64,000 nt of DNA from Bacillus sp. V2I10 (GTDB lineage Bacteria > Bacillota > Bacilli > Bacillales > Bacillaceae): assembly GCF_030817055.1 (NCBI RefSeq), contig NZ_JAUSYV010000001.1, positions 1,760,001 to 1,824,000 on the forward strand, in the 5' to 3' direction. How positions within the stretch are numbered: the stretch's first letter is position 1; each line of letters begins with the position of its first letter. Both the position numbers and the translations under genes were made by a program. Below the pieces are notes generated by a model. The model was not told the DNA's origin. It saw only the letters and a program-made list of their open reading frames with translations, and did not search any database. Shown here in pieces: positions 7,996-16,055 of the stretch.

Positions 7996-9105
7996 GTGAA
8001 CGTATTGGATATGCTTCAATTTGAGACAAATGAAAAAATGCCGCATCATTATAAAGAACTTTCAGAAGAGGAAATGATTGGCAGGGTAAAACGGATAAAA
8101 GAAAAGCTTGGCCGCCGTTTGCTGATACCTGGCCATCATTATCAAAAAGATGAGGTTATTCAGTTTGCTGATATAACCGGGGATTCCCTGCAGCTTGCAC
8201 AGGCTGCGGCAGAAAATAAAGAGGCAGAATACATTGTTTTTTGCGGAGTGCATTTTATGGCCGAAACAGCAGACATGCTCACGAGTGAAGGTCAAAATGT
8301 GCTGCTGCCGGATATGAGAGCAGGTTGCTCAATGGCTGACATGGCAGATATAGAGCAGACTGAGCGGGCATGGACAAAGCTTCAGGCAATGTATGGGGAT
8401 ACAGTTCTGCCTTTGACTTATGTAAATTCTACAGCGGCCATTAAAGCATTTGTCGGAAAAAATGGCGGTGCAACCGTCACTTCCTCAAATGCAGAAAAAA
8501 TGCTGCGCTGGTCCTTTGAACAGAAACAGCGAATCTTATTTTTGCCTGATCAGCATTTAGGCAGAAATACGGCTTTTAACTTAGGTGTTCCTCTTGATAA
8601 AATGGCGATTTGGAATCCAATGACAAACGAGCTTGAATATGAAGGAAATCCAGAGGATGTTATCGTGATCTTATGGAAAGGCCATTGTTCAGTTCATGAA
8701 AAATTCACAGTGAAAAATATAGATGATTTACGCCATTCCAAGCCTGATATGAAAATCATCGTCCATCCGGAATGCAGCAGAGAAGTTGTGGCTGCAAGTG
8801 ATCTGGCAGGATCTACAAAATATATAATCGACACGATTGAAACAGCTCCTGCAGGAAGCAAATGGGCTATCGGAACGGAAATGAACCTTGTCAAACGGAT
8901 CATTGATCAGCATCCGGACAAAGAAATTGTATCGCTAAATCCATTTATGTGTCCATGTTTAACGATGAACAGAATTGATCTTCCGCATTTATTATGGTCG
9001 CTCGAAGGACTTGAAGAAGGAAAGATTATCAATCAAATAAAAGTTGATCCAAAAACAACAGAGCATGCTGTCCTTGCTTTAGAGCGCATGCTTGCACACG
9101 TATAA
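7996..9105 (+). CDS. nadA: Quinolinate synthase A
   Basis: [4Fe-4S] enzyme joining iminoaspartate and dihydroxyacetone phosphate to quinolinate. 369 residues with the family motifs IPGHHYQKDEVIQFAD, DMRAGCSMADMA, LWKGHCSVHEKF and FMCPCLTMNRIDLPH; the cysteines in the last three include the cluster ligands. An in-frame ATG exists at 7972 inside nadC, but GTG 7996 has a perfect AAGGAGGA (7981-7988) seven bases upstream and gives the usual N-terminus. The ribosome site overlaps the nadC stop codon, so its translation may depend on nadC reading. Confidence 0.95.
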   Translation: MNVLDMLQFETNEKMPHHYKELSEEEMIGRVKRIKEKLGRRLLIPGHHYQKDEVIQFADITGDSLQLAQAAAENKEAEYIVFCGVHFMAETADMLTSEGQNVLLPDMRAGCSMADMADIEQTERAWTKLQAMYGDTVLPLTYVNSTAAIKAFVGKNGGATVTSSNAEKMLRWSFEQKQRILFLPDQHLGRNTAFNLGVPLDKMAIWNPMTNELEYEGNPEDVIVILWKGHCSVHEKFTVKNIDDLRHSKPDMKIIVHPECSREVVAASDLAGSTKYIIDTIETAPAGSKWAIGTEMNLVKRIIDQHPDKEIVSLNPFMCPCLTMNRIDLPHLLWSLEGLEEGKIINQIKVDPKTTEHAVLALERMLAHV

Positions 9106-9110
9106 ATTTG

Positions 9111-9179
9111 AACTGGCAAAATAAGATGAAATAAGTGCAGACACGAGCTGCCATCATCTTAAGTTTGTCAGTTTTTTTA
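9111..9179 (+). terminator. Long hairpin terminator after nadA
   Basis: Outer stem AACTGGCAAA (9111-9120) / TTTGTCAGTT (9164-9173) with one G-T pair, inner stem AAGATGA (9123-9129) / TCATCTT (9154-9160), then a T run to 9178. It separates the nad operon from safA. Confidence 0.8.
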
Positions 9180-9192
9180 TTGTGCGTGAAAC

Positions 9193-9219
9193 ATATATTT
9201 GTCTTCTTAAGCATAAGTT
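9193..9219 (+). promoter_or_regulatory. Possible SigE-type promoter for safA
   Basis: ATA (9193-9195) followed 16 bases later by CATAAGTT (9212-9219) resembles the sigma-E pattern of an ATA -35 core and a CATACAnT -10. safA is under sigma-E control in B. subtilis. The match is partial. Confidence 0.4.
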
Positions 9220-9291
9220 GTGATGAAGAAGAATGGCATACTTGCCTGCTGATCATATGCGATAAAGTTTCAAGCATAGGAGGGGGAAAGG

Positions 9292-11034
9292 TTGAAAATC
9301 CACATTGTTCAAAAAGGCGATACGCTTTGGAAAATTGCCAAAAAATATGGGGTAGATTTTGAAGAATTGAAAAAAATGAACTCCCAGCTAAGCAACCCTG
9401 ACTTAATCATGCCTGGTATGAAAATAAAAGTTCCAAGCAGCGGAGTTCCTGTTAAAAATGAAACAAAAGTTAGCTTTTCAGGGAAAAAGGAAATGCCGAA
9501 ATCTGAGCATCCTTTTGCAAAAGAAAAACCTAAACAAGTGATGGAAGTCACAGACACCAAACCGAAGGAAATGCCGAAATCTGAGCATCCTTTTGCAAAA
9601 GAAAAACCTAAACAAGTGATGGAAGTCACAGAAACCAAACCAAAGGAAGTGCCGAAAGAAAAGCCATCGGTGCCATATGTTCCGCCAGTGCCGGACATTA
9701 AACAGCCAGCATATCCAGAGCTTGATATTAATAACTACTATATGCTGAATATGGCGATGATGCCGCAGGCTCCACAGCCGCAGCTTCCGCCAAAGCCATC
9801 TAATGTTCTGCCGGAGATGATGAAGCCGGCTGAAAAGCCAGCCCACAAACCGGCTGAAAAGCCAAAATCTGTTTCACCTGCTAAGAAAGAGGAGGCTACA
9901 AAGGATATGGAAAACAAGCCGAGCATGCTGCAGCAAGGAGTGATGGGGGCTTATGAAGGCGGTCACGGACCACAAGGATTTCCCGGTGGCCAAGGCGGGG
10001 TTCCGAATCAGAACCAGGGTGCTGTAGCCGGTGCGCAGGATCAGGCACCTGAAGGTCCAGGTCCCGGCGCAGATGATTGTTACCCTGTTTCACCAGTCAT
10101 GCCAGGTACTGGATTCGGATCAGGGTTCGGAGGTCCAGGGTTCGGAGGTCCAGGATTCGGAGGCCCAGGATTCGGAGGCCCAGGATTCGGAGGCCCGCAA
10201 ATGCAGCCACATGGCATGCCTAATCAGCAGGCTCCATTTGGAGGAATGCCGCAGCAGCCTTATCAGCCTTTTGATGATGACGATGACGATGACGACGTAA
10301 TGGGAGCATATATGCCTCAACAGCAAATGCATATGCCATATGGGCAGCAAGGATATGGAGGTCCAGGATATGGCGGCCCAGGATTTGGAGGTCCAGGATA
10401 TGGCGGCCCAGGATTTGGAGGTCCAGGATTTTGGGGTCCAGGATATGGAGGTCCAGGAGGATATCCGCCGGGCTGTTACCCAGTGTCTCCGCCGATGCCG
10501 GGTTACGGCTTTCCTCCGATGCCGGGTTATGGCTTTCCGCCGCAAGTACAGGGAGCATTCAGCGGAGGTCCAAACATGCCACATGGTGTAGCCGGTGCAT
10601 GGGATCAGGGAATGAACAATCAGCCGCCGGCAGTCAGCCCAGCTATGGATAAAGAAGATTGCGGATGCGGAGGTCCAGGCCAAGGATTTGGAGGACACCA
10701 AGGCTATGGCGGAATGCCGGGTCAGTTTGGTCAGGGCGGCCAATATGGCGGAATGCCGGGTCAGTTTGGTCAGGGCGGCCAATATGGCGGAATGCCGGGT
10801 CAGTTTGGTCAGGGCGGCCAATATGGCGGAATGCCTGAACAATTTGGCCAGGGCGACCAGTTTGGCGGAATGCCTAAACAGTTTGGCCAGGGCGGCCAGT
10901 TTGGCGGAATGCCTGGACAGTTTGGCCAGGGCGGCCAGTTCGGAGGAATGCCTGGACAGTCTGACCAGGGCGGCCAGTTCGGTCAGGACAGCCAATTTGG
11001 GATGCCGAGATTTGATGATGAAGACGACGATTAA
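9292..11034 (+). CDS. safA: Spore coat/cortex-interface morphogenetic protein SafA
   Basis: SafA organises inner-coat assembly in the mother cell. The N-terminal LysM domain (residues 1-50: MKIHIVQKGDTLWKIAKKYG, ending near GMKIKVPSS) targets the spore cortex. After it come two 26-residue repeats, a Pro/Lys-rich linker, Gly-Pro-Phe/Tyr blocks, an eight-Asp run, and seven 13-residue Gly/Gln repeats. At 580 residues it is well above the B. subtilis protein (about 387), because of these repeats. TTG start with AGGAGGGGGAAAGG upstream. An internal ATG at codon 206 with its own ribosome site may make a short C-terminal form. Low-complexity composition drives many antisense frames here, none believable. 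Confidence 0.93.
   Translation: MKIHIVQKGDTLWKIAKKYGVDFEELKKMNSQLSNPDLIMPGMKIKVPSSGVPVKNETKVSFSGKKEMPKSEHPFAKEKPKQVMEVTDTKPKEMPKSEHPFAKEKPKQVMEVTETKPKEVPKEKPSVPYVPPVPDIKQPAYPELDINNYYMLNMAMMPQAPQPQLPPKPSNVLPEMMKPAEKPAHKPAEKPKSVSPAKKEEATKDMENKPSMLQQGVMGAYEGGHGPQGFPGGQGGVPNQNQGAVAGAQDQAPEGPGPGADDCYPVSPVMPGTGFGSGFGGPGFGGPGFGGPGFGGPGFGGPQMQPHGMPNQQAPFGGMPQQPYQPFDDDDDDDDVMGAYMPQQQMHMPYGQQGYGGPGYGGPGFGGPGYGGPGFGGPGFWGPGYGGPGGYPPGCYPVSPPMPGYGFPPMPGYGFPPQVQGAFSGGPNMPHGVAGAWDQGMNNQPPAVSPAMDKEDCGCGGPGQGFGGHQGYGGMPGQFGQGGQYGGMPGQFGQGGQYGGMPGQFGQGGQYGGMPEQFGQGDQFGGMPKQFGQGGQFGGMPGQFGQGGQFGGMPGQSDQGGQFGQDSQFGMPRFDDEDDD
9487..9642 (+). repeat. Two tandem 78-bp repeats in safA
   Basis: Two in-frame 78-bp copies (9487-9564, 9565-9642), nearly identical, each encoding a 26-residue unit beginning KEMPKSEHPFAKEKPKQVME; a third copy starts (KEVPKEKP) and then diverges. 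They directly follow the LysM domain. Confidence 0.93.
10126..10197 (+). repeat. Gly-Pro-Gly-Phe-Gly-Gly coding repeats in safA
   Basis: About four to five 15-18 bp units encode GFGGPGFGGPGFGG; a second tract with alternating GYGGPGFGGPG lies at about 10348-10460. Between them is a GAT/GAC run coding eight aspartates. Confidence 0.85.
10708..10980 (+). repeat. Seven tandem 39-bp repeats in safA
   Basis: Seven in-frame 39-bp units code GGMPGQFGQGGQY and variants. Units 1-3 are practically identical in DNA, units 4-7 carry substitutions (Tyr to Phe, Gly to Glu/Lys, Phe to Ser), pointing to recent expansion at the 5' end of the array. Confidence 0.93.
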
Positions 11035-11044
11035 TATAGATGTA

Positions 11045-11077
11045 AGAGACGAGACATATAGTTCGTCTCTTTTTTTA
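11045..11077 (+). terminator. Intrinsic terminator after safA
   Basis: Perfect 8-bp stem AGAGACGA (11045-11052) / TCGTCTCT (11063-11070) followed by seven T residues. Confidence 0.88.
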
Positions 11078-11588
11078 GTTAGGAATAAAAATTTCCCCAT
11101 TGATGCAAGGGATGCCCCAAAAAATTGAATGTGCAGTTTAATGATATGTATGAGCGAGTGGATTTTATGGATTCAGCATTTATTCTTATTAATAAGCTGA
11201 AAAGGACTTTTTTTAGCGAAAATCAGTACTTGCTAGCTTTCATAATGAAATAACCGCTAATAAATTGAACACTTTCAAATAAAATGCTTTTATTCGCTAC
11301 AAAAGAATTCATTGCTGACGTAATGGATCTGATCCGGTGCCTCCGCATTTTATCTCAAAATGTTTTATGGCCAGCCGTTAAAAAATTGGGACTTTAAATT
11401 CCCTGATTTATTTTGCCCCAATATACAAGTAATAAAATGAACGATTAAAACGAGTTCTGCTCAAATACAAAATCCCCTCCATTATTTTAAGAACTTACCG
11501 TTAACCTAACAGATTAATGCTTCTTTGAACGAGCAACCTATATAAGAGCGGGATTTGCTCGCGTTAGAAAATCAGGGGGGTTTTAATA
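11078..11588. other. Gene-free spacer between safA and coxA
   Basis: About 510 AT-rich bases with no believable reading frame on either strand. Near its end a hairpin CGAGCAA (11530-11536) / TTGCTCG (11555-11561) with an 18-base loop ends 12 bases before the GGGGGG ribosome site of coxA. A spore-specific promoter is expected here but I could not identify one with confidence. Confidence 0.6.
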
Positions 11589-12317
11589 TTGAGGCATAAA
11601 GTTACTGCATTTGCTGCAATTGCTATAGCTGCAACTGGACTTGCAGGGTGCAACAATAATGAAGGCGCACTTGACACAAGATATGATGATTCCACAAGAC
11701 CAATCGGTTATTATTCAGATGAGCACCGCAACGATAACGATGGCGTGGATAACGTGGATAACGATGGACCATTTACAGAAATGATGGAAGGCGACATGAA
11801 TGATAATTACTTCACAAAAGTAAATGATCGCGATGATGCTTTTCATAATGGAAGAATGGATAATCCGACCGCCCCGCTTTCTAATGAAGACGGCATGCTT
11901 GAAAAAAATAACCGTTTCAGCAGAACAGATGAGAACTATCATGGCCAAGTAAAGCAAGTTAATTATTACAGCGACAAAGAAGAAGCCATTGCTAAAAATG
12001 TTTCTGAAAAAGCTGCAGATGTCAAAGAAGTGGATGATGTCCGCACTGTTGTAAATGGAGATCAGGTGCTCGTGGCGATTGACACAGATGATAAAAACGA
12101 CGAAGATGTTAAAAATGCCGTTAAAAATGCTGTGCGTTCAGCTGCAAAGGGAAAAGAAATTCAGGTTGTCACAGATGAAGGAACCTTTACTCGCGTCAGA
12201 ACAATTAATGACAATATTGAGAACGGACAGCCGAAAAAAACAATTGATACCGATATCAGGGATCTTTTCGATGATATGGGCAATGTGATGAGAGAACCAT
12301 TTCAACAGGCCAGATAA
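11589..12317 (+). CDS. coxA: Spore cortex lipoprotein CoxA-like (YhcN/YlaJ family)
   Basis: A 242-residue predicted lipoprotein: signal peptide MRHKVTAFAAIAIAATGLAG with lipobox LAGC (Cys21), then an acidic, Asn/Asp-rich linker to about residue 120 and a C-terminal YhcN/YlaJ-type domain (KAADVKEVDDVRTVVNGDQ, then VLVAIDTDD). These are spore membrane or cortex lipoproteins of forespore origin. Its place after safA and before bofC matches coxA (yrbB) of B. subtilis. TTG start with GGGGGG about eight bases upstream. Family assignment is firm; orthology to CoxA rests on position. Confidence 0.75.
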   Translation: MRHKVTAFAAIAIAATGLAGCNNNEGALDTRYDDSTRPIGYYSDEHRNDNDGVDNVDNDGPFTEMMEGDMNDNYFTKVNDRDDAFHNGRMDNPTAPLSNEDGMLEKNNRFSRTDENYHGQVKQVNYYSDKEEAIAKNVSEKAADVKEVDDVRTVVNGDQVLVAIDTDDKNDEDVKNAVKNAVRSAAKGKEIQVVTDEGTFTRVRTINDNIENGQPKKTIDTDIRDLFDDMGNVMREPFQQAR

Positions 12318-12323
12318 ATAATG

Positions 12324-12356
12324 AAGGGGGTTATCTGTAAAGATGCCCCTTTTTTA
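12324..12356 (+). terminator. Intrinsic terminator after coxA
   Basis: Outer stem AAGGGG (12324-12329) / CCCCTT (12346-12351), inner ATCT/AGAT (12333-12336 / 12341-12344), then T residues. Confidence 0.8.
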
Positions 12357-12484
12357 TGTTTTCCCCATTCACTGCATAATCAAAGAAAAAAATCATGAAA
12401 GGTTAAAATTTCTATTTTTGGTCAAACTAGAAATGACGAATAATTACCTTTAGGGTAAATAGCTCATGATATGGGGTGTATGTG

Positions 12485-13048
12485 ATGATGTCGTCTCATC
12501 GTTTACTGATTGTTGCCTTTGCCTGCGTCATAGTCACATCGTTTTTCATCATTCCTTCTTTCCATCAGGATGAATCCAGTGCATCAGAGAATAAGGCGGA
12601 AAAGAAAAATGAAGTCTATGAGGTAAGCGGTCCGCTGACCGTTACAGTGGTGCTCGAACGAATCTATTTGGATGGGGAAATCAGTGAAGAAGTGAAAACA
12701 GAAACCATCTTGGCAATGGAAGATTTCTGGGCAAAATATGAAGGTTGGCAATTAATTGATCAGGACGATAATCAGATCATTTTTCAAAAAGAAATGGATG
12801 ATATCTCCCCTTTACTAAAAGCAAACGGGTATTTCGGCATTTCATCGGAAGGTGTTTTTTCTATTTTTAATGGAAGGCCTGACGATGCTTCGGAAATTAT
12901 TCAGTCATTCTTTCAGATTGATGTCAGAAAACTTGAAACACGAAAGCATGATGAATTAAGGCAGGGAATCCGCATACAATCAAAGGATCAATACTTAGAG
13001 GTCATTCAGTCATATAAAGCATATTCTTCACCCGCAGATGTGAAATAA
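12485..13048 (+). CDS. bofC: Intercompartmental signalling factor BofC
   Basis: BofC is made in the forespore, exported to the intermembrane space, and limits SpoIVB-dependent activation of pro-sigma-K. The 187-residue product has an N-terminal signal segment (about 6-24: LLIVAFACVIVTSFFIIPSF), a small N-terminal domain with LTVTVVLERIYLDGEISEE, and a C-terminal domain with NGYFGISSEGVFSIFNGRP. ATG 12485 follows GGGGTG by six bases; an upstream GTG at 12476 overlaps that site and is unlikely. It lies before ruvA as in B. subtilis. Confidence 0.88.
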   Translation: MMSSHRLLIVAFACVIVTSFFIIPSFHQDESSASENKAEKKNEVYEVSGPLTVTVVLERIYLDGEISEEVKTETILAMEDFWAKYEGWQLIDQDDNQIIFQKEMDDISPLLKANGYFGISSEGVFSIFNGRPDDASEIIQSFFQIDVRKLETRKHDELRQGIRIQSKDQYLEVIQSYKAYSSPADVK

Positions 13049-13051
13049 AGA

Positions 13052-13082
13052 AAGCTAGTGCAAAAGCGCTGGCTTTTTCTGT
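13052..13082 (+). terminator. Intrinsic terminator after bofC
   Basis: Ten-bp stem AAGCTAGTGC (13052-13061) / GCGCTGGCTT (13066-13075) with two G-T pairs and an AAAA loop, followed by T residues. Confidence 0.78.
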
Positions 13083-13120
13083 TTTTTAATGATTATTACT
13101 ACAGGCAAAAGAAAAAATTA

Positions 13121-13129
13121 TGATACAAT
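13121..13129 (+). promoter_or_regulatory. Extended -10 promoter for ruvA
   Basis: TGATACAAT: TG, one base, TACAAT at 13124-13129, 32 bases before the ruvA start. No good -35 at 17 bp. Confidence 0.5.
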
Positions 13130-13160
13130 GAGGTACAGTTGTAAAGAGGTGAATAACGTT

Positions 13161-13769
13161 TTGATTGAATTTATTAAAGGCTATATTGATTTTGTTACTC
13201 CGGAATATATTGTCATTGACCATGGCGGAATCGGTTATCAGGTGCACACTCCAAATCCATTCAGCTATCAGCGCAATCGCTCTTCAGAAGTGACGATTTT
13301 TACATATCAGTATGTTAGAGAAGATATCCTCGCTTTATATGGTTTTCATACGAGAGAAGAAAAAGCTTTATTTATGAAGCTCCTGAACGTTACAGGAATC
13401 GGGCCAAAAGGAGCTCTCGCCATACTTGCTTCAGGAAACCCTTCGCAAGTAGTCGGTGCGATTGAAAATGAGGACGAGAAGTTCCTTATTAAGTTTCCTG
13501 GTGTAGGAAAGAAGACTGCCAGACAGATAATCCTTGATCTAAAAGGGAAACTTGCCGATGTAGCAGGGGAGCTTGCTCCGGACTTGTTTACCCATGAAGA
13601 GCACGTACAAAAAGAAACTGCCTCAAAAGCACTGAACGAAGCGCTTGAAGCTCTGAAGGTGCTCGGCTATGCTGAACGAGAAATAAATAAGGTCGTTCCA
13701 TCACTGATGGAAGAAGATTTATCGACAGATCAGTATGTGAAAAAAGCTTTGCAAAAGCTATTAAAGTAA
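13161..13769 (+). CDS. ruvA: Holliday junction DNA helicase subunit RuvA
   Basis: RuvA binds Holliday junctions and loads RuvB rings for branch migration. 202 residues: OB-fold domain I (1-63, LIEFIKGYIDFVTPEYIVID), two helix-hairpin-helix motifs (LLNVTGIGPKGALAIL and FPGVGKKTARQIILDLKGKL), and a C-terminal RuvB-contacting domain from about 150. The frame is open from 13089, but TTG 13161 has GAGGTG upstream and gives the family N-terminus. RuvB follows after 11 bases. Confidence 0.96.
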   Translation: MIEFIKGYIDFVTPEYIVIDHGGIGYQVHTPNPFSYQRNRSSEVTIFTYQYVREDILALYGFHTREEKALFMKLLNVTGIGPKGALAILASGNPSQVVGAIENEDEKFLIKFPGVGKKTARQIILDLKGKLADVAGELAPDLFTHEEHVQKETASKALNEALEALKVLGYAEREINKVVPSLMEEDLSTDQYVKKALQKLLK

Positions 13770-13780
13770 GGTGAAAAGAC

Positions 13781-14782
13781 ATGGATGAACGTCTTGTATC
13801 AAGTGAAGCGGACTTAGATGAAGGTGCAATCGAGCTAAGCTTAAGACCTCAGACTTTATCTCAATATATCGGCCAGGATAAAGTAAAAGAAAACCTGAAA
13901 GTCTTTATTGAAGCGGCTAAACTTAGAAGCGAAACACTGGATCACGTCCTTTTATATGGTCCTCCGGGCCTTGGGAAAACAACGCTTGCAACAATTATTG
14001 CAAACGAAATGGGCGTAAATATCCGCACAACATCAGGACCAGCTATTGAAAGGCCGGGTGACCTCGCTGCGATTTTAACAGCTCTTGAGCCTGGGGATGT
14101 GTTATTTATTGATGAAATACATCGTCTTCAGCGCTCTATTGAAGAAGTGCTGTATCCGGCGATGGAAGATTTCTGTCTCGATATTGTGATTGGAAAGGGC
14201 CCTTCGGCCCGATCTGTCCGTCTGGATTTGCCTCCGTTTACACTTATCGGAGCCACAACCCGTGTCGGCTTGCTCACGGCTCCGCTGAGAGATCGGTTTG
14301 GAGTTCTAAGCAGACTTGAATATTATAATGAACAGCAGCTGTCTCTTATTGTTGAACGGACCGGAGACATTTTAGGAATTGGCATGGAAAAAGAAGCTTC
14401 GCTCGAGCTTGCAAGAAGATCGAGGGGGACTCCGCGAATTGCCAACAGATTACTAAGACGGGTAAGAGACTTTGCCCAAGTGCGCGGCGAGTCAATTGTA
14501 TCGGGAAAGCTTGCTAAGGATGCATTGGAAAAACTTCAGGTCGACAGATTGGGACTCGATCATATTGATCACAAGCTTTTAATGGGGATAATTGAAAAGT
14601 ATAAGGGCGGACCAGTTGGAATTGATACGATTTCAGCTACAATCGGAGAAGAATCCCATACGATTGAAGACGTATATGAACCATATCTTTTACAAATCGG
14701 TTTTATACAACGCACTCCAAGGGGTAGAATGGTAACGGAAGCAGTTTACCATCACTTTCAAATGGAGGCTCCTGAAAAATGA
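13781..14782 (+). CDS. ruvB: Holliday junction DNA helicase motor RuvB
   Basis: AAA+ motor for branch migration. 333 residues with Walker A GPPGLGKT, Walker B FIDEIH, sensor 1 IGATTRVG, arginine finger region LRDRFG, sensor 2 GTPRIANRLLRRVRDFA, and a C-terminal winged helix ending IQRTPRGRMVTEAVY. ATG with AAGGTG upstream. Its stop overlaps the start of the DUF2905 gene by four bases (ATGA). Confidence 0.98.
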   Translation: MDERLVSSEADLDEGAIELSLRPQTLSQYIGQDKVKENLKVFIEAAKLRSETLDHVLLYGPPGLGKTTLATIIANEMGVNIRTTSGPAIERPGDLAAILTALEPGDVLFIDEIHRLQRSIEEVLYPAMEDFCLDIVIGKGPSARSVRLDLPPFTLIGATTRVGLLTAPLRDRFGVLSRLEYYNEQQLSLIVERTGDILGIGMEKEASLELARRSRGTPRIANRLLRRVRDFAQVRGESIVSGKLAKDALEKLQVDRLGLDHIDHKLLMGIIEKYKGGPVGIDTISATIGEESHTIEDVYEPYLLQIGFIQRTPRGRMVTEAVYHHFQMEAPEK

Positions 14783-14979
14783 CCCAATTTCCCAAAATGC
14801 TGATGATGATGGGTGCCGTTCTTTTTTTCGCAGGATTATTTATGCAGCTTATTGGAAGGCTGCCTGGAGATTTTGTATTCAAAAAAGGAAGTGCGACTTT
14901 TTATTTTCCGATTGTTACATCCATTGTGATCAGTATCTTATTGACAATCTTGTTTAATGTTTTCGGACGGTTCAAATAA
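14779..14979 (+). CDS. DUF2905 small membrane protein
   Basis: 66 residues with two predicted membrane helices (about 7-27 and 43-61) separated by IGRLPGDFVFKKGSATFYFP, the DUF2905 signature. Function unknown. It overlaps ruvB by four bases and precedes queA, so it is translated from the ruvAB-queA-tgt transcript. Confidence 0.85.
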   Translation: MTQFPKMLMMMGAVLFFAGLFMQLIGRLPGDFVFKKGSATFYFPIVTSIVISILLTILFNVFGRFK

Positions 14980-14997
14980 TAGAAAAGGTGAAAAACA

Positions 14998-16026
14998 ATG
15001 AAAGTAGATTTATTTGATTTTAACTTGCCAGAGGAACTAATTGCACAAGTGCCGCTTATAGAACGCGATGCTTCCAAGCTGATGGTCCTAGATAAAGAAA
15101 CAGGCTCCATTCACCATGAACAATTCAGAACAATCATTGATTATTTCCATAAGGGAGACTGTCTTGTTCTTAATAATACCCGTGTGCTGCCTGCCCGTTT
15201 AATTGGGGAGAAAAAAGACACGGGGGCAAAAATTGAACTGCTTTTGCTGAAGCAAGAGCAAGGCGATGTCTGGGAAGTTCTGGCGAAACCGGCAAAACGT
15301 GTAAAAATTGGCACTGAACTAGTATTTGGAGACGGCGTTCTGCATGCTGTGTGCACTGGCGAGTCTGAACACGGCGGGAGATTGCTTGAGTTCAAATATG
15401 AAGGGATTTTTTATGAGGCTTTAGATGCTTTGGGTAAAATGCCGCTGCCTCCGTATATCAAAGAGCAGCTGGATGACCAGGAGCGGTACCAGACGGTCTT
15501 CTCAAGAGAGAGAGGATCAGCTGCAGCCCCAACGGCAGGACTTCATTTTACTGAGCAGATCTTAGATCAATTGAAAGAAAAAGGGGTTCATATTGCGTTT
15601 ATCACTCTTCACGTTGGTTTGGGAACATTCCGGCCTGTAAACGCTGATGTAGTAGAAGAACATGAAATGCATGCTGAATTTTATCAAATGAGTGCAGGAA
15701 CAGCTCAGCTGCTAAATCAAGTGCGCGCTGAAGGCGGGCGGATTATATCGGTTGGGACAACTTCAACACGCACTCTTGAGACAATAGCTTCGAAAAATGA
15801 AGGGAAATTCATTGAAGAGAGCGGATGGACAAATATTTTTATCTATCCTGGCTATGAATTCCGTGCGATTGACGGTATGGTCACAAACTTCCACTTGCCA
15901 AAATCATCCTTGATTATGCTGGTCAGTGCGTTAGCAACAAGAGAACATGTAATGAATGCCTATGAAACGGCAGTCAAGGAAAAATACCGATTTTTCAGCT
16001 TTGGCGATGCTATGCTTATCATCTGA
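14998..16026 (+). CDS. queA: S-adenosylmethionine:tRNA ribosyltransferase-isomerase
   Basis: Transfers and rearranges the ribosyl group of SAM onto preQ1 in tRNA to form epoxyqueuosine. 342 residues; motifs include FDFNLPEELIAQVPL at the N-terminus, NNTRVLPARL, SAAAPTAGLHFT and GTTSTRTLE. RBS AAAAGGTG. It precedes tgt, which makes its substrate; no queG-like gene is seen in the window. Confidence 0.97.
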   Translation: MKVDLFDFNLPEELIAQVPLIERDASKLMVLDKETGSIHHEQFRTIIDYFHKGDCLVLNNTRVLPARLIGEKKDTGAKIELLLLKQEQGDVWEVLAKPAKRVKIGTELVFGDGVLHAVCTGESEHGGRLLEFKYEGIFYEALDALGKMPLPPYIKEQLDDQERYQTVFSRERGSAAAPTAGLHFTEQILDQLKEKGVHIAFITLHVGLGTFRPVNADVVEEHEMHAEFYQMSAGTAQLLNQVRAEGGRIISVGTTSTRTLETIASKNEGKFIEESGWTNIFIYPGYEFRAIDGMVTNFHLPKSSLIMLVSALATREHVMNAYETAVKEKYRFFSFGDAMLII

Positions 16027-16055
16027 AGAAAAACAGCCTTGAAGGAGGAAAAAAG

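Noticed and set aside
10708..10980. Regular 39-bp repeats as a CRISPR array
   Set aside because: Units are contiguous with no spacers, in frame with safA and code GGMPGQFGQGGQY.
10120..11100. 326-codon open frame on the minus strand across safA, plus several plus-strand frames in its repeats
   Set aside because: They exist because the Gly/Pro/Gln repeats lack stops in other frames; no ribosome site, repetitive nonsense composition.
12438..12471. GAATA ... CATGATA as a forespore promoter for bofC
   Set aside because: The spacing is about 22 bp, too long, and the -10 overlaps the ribosome site.
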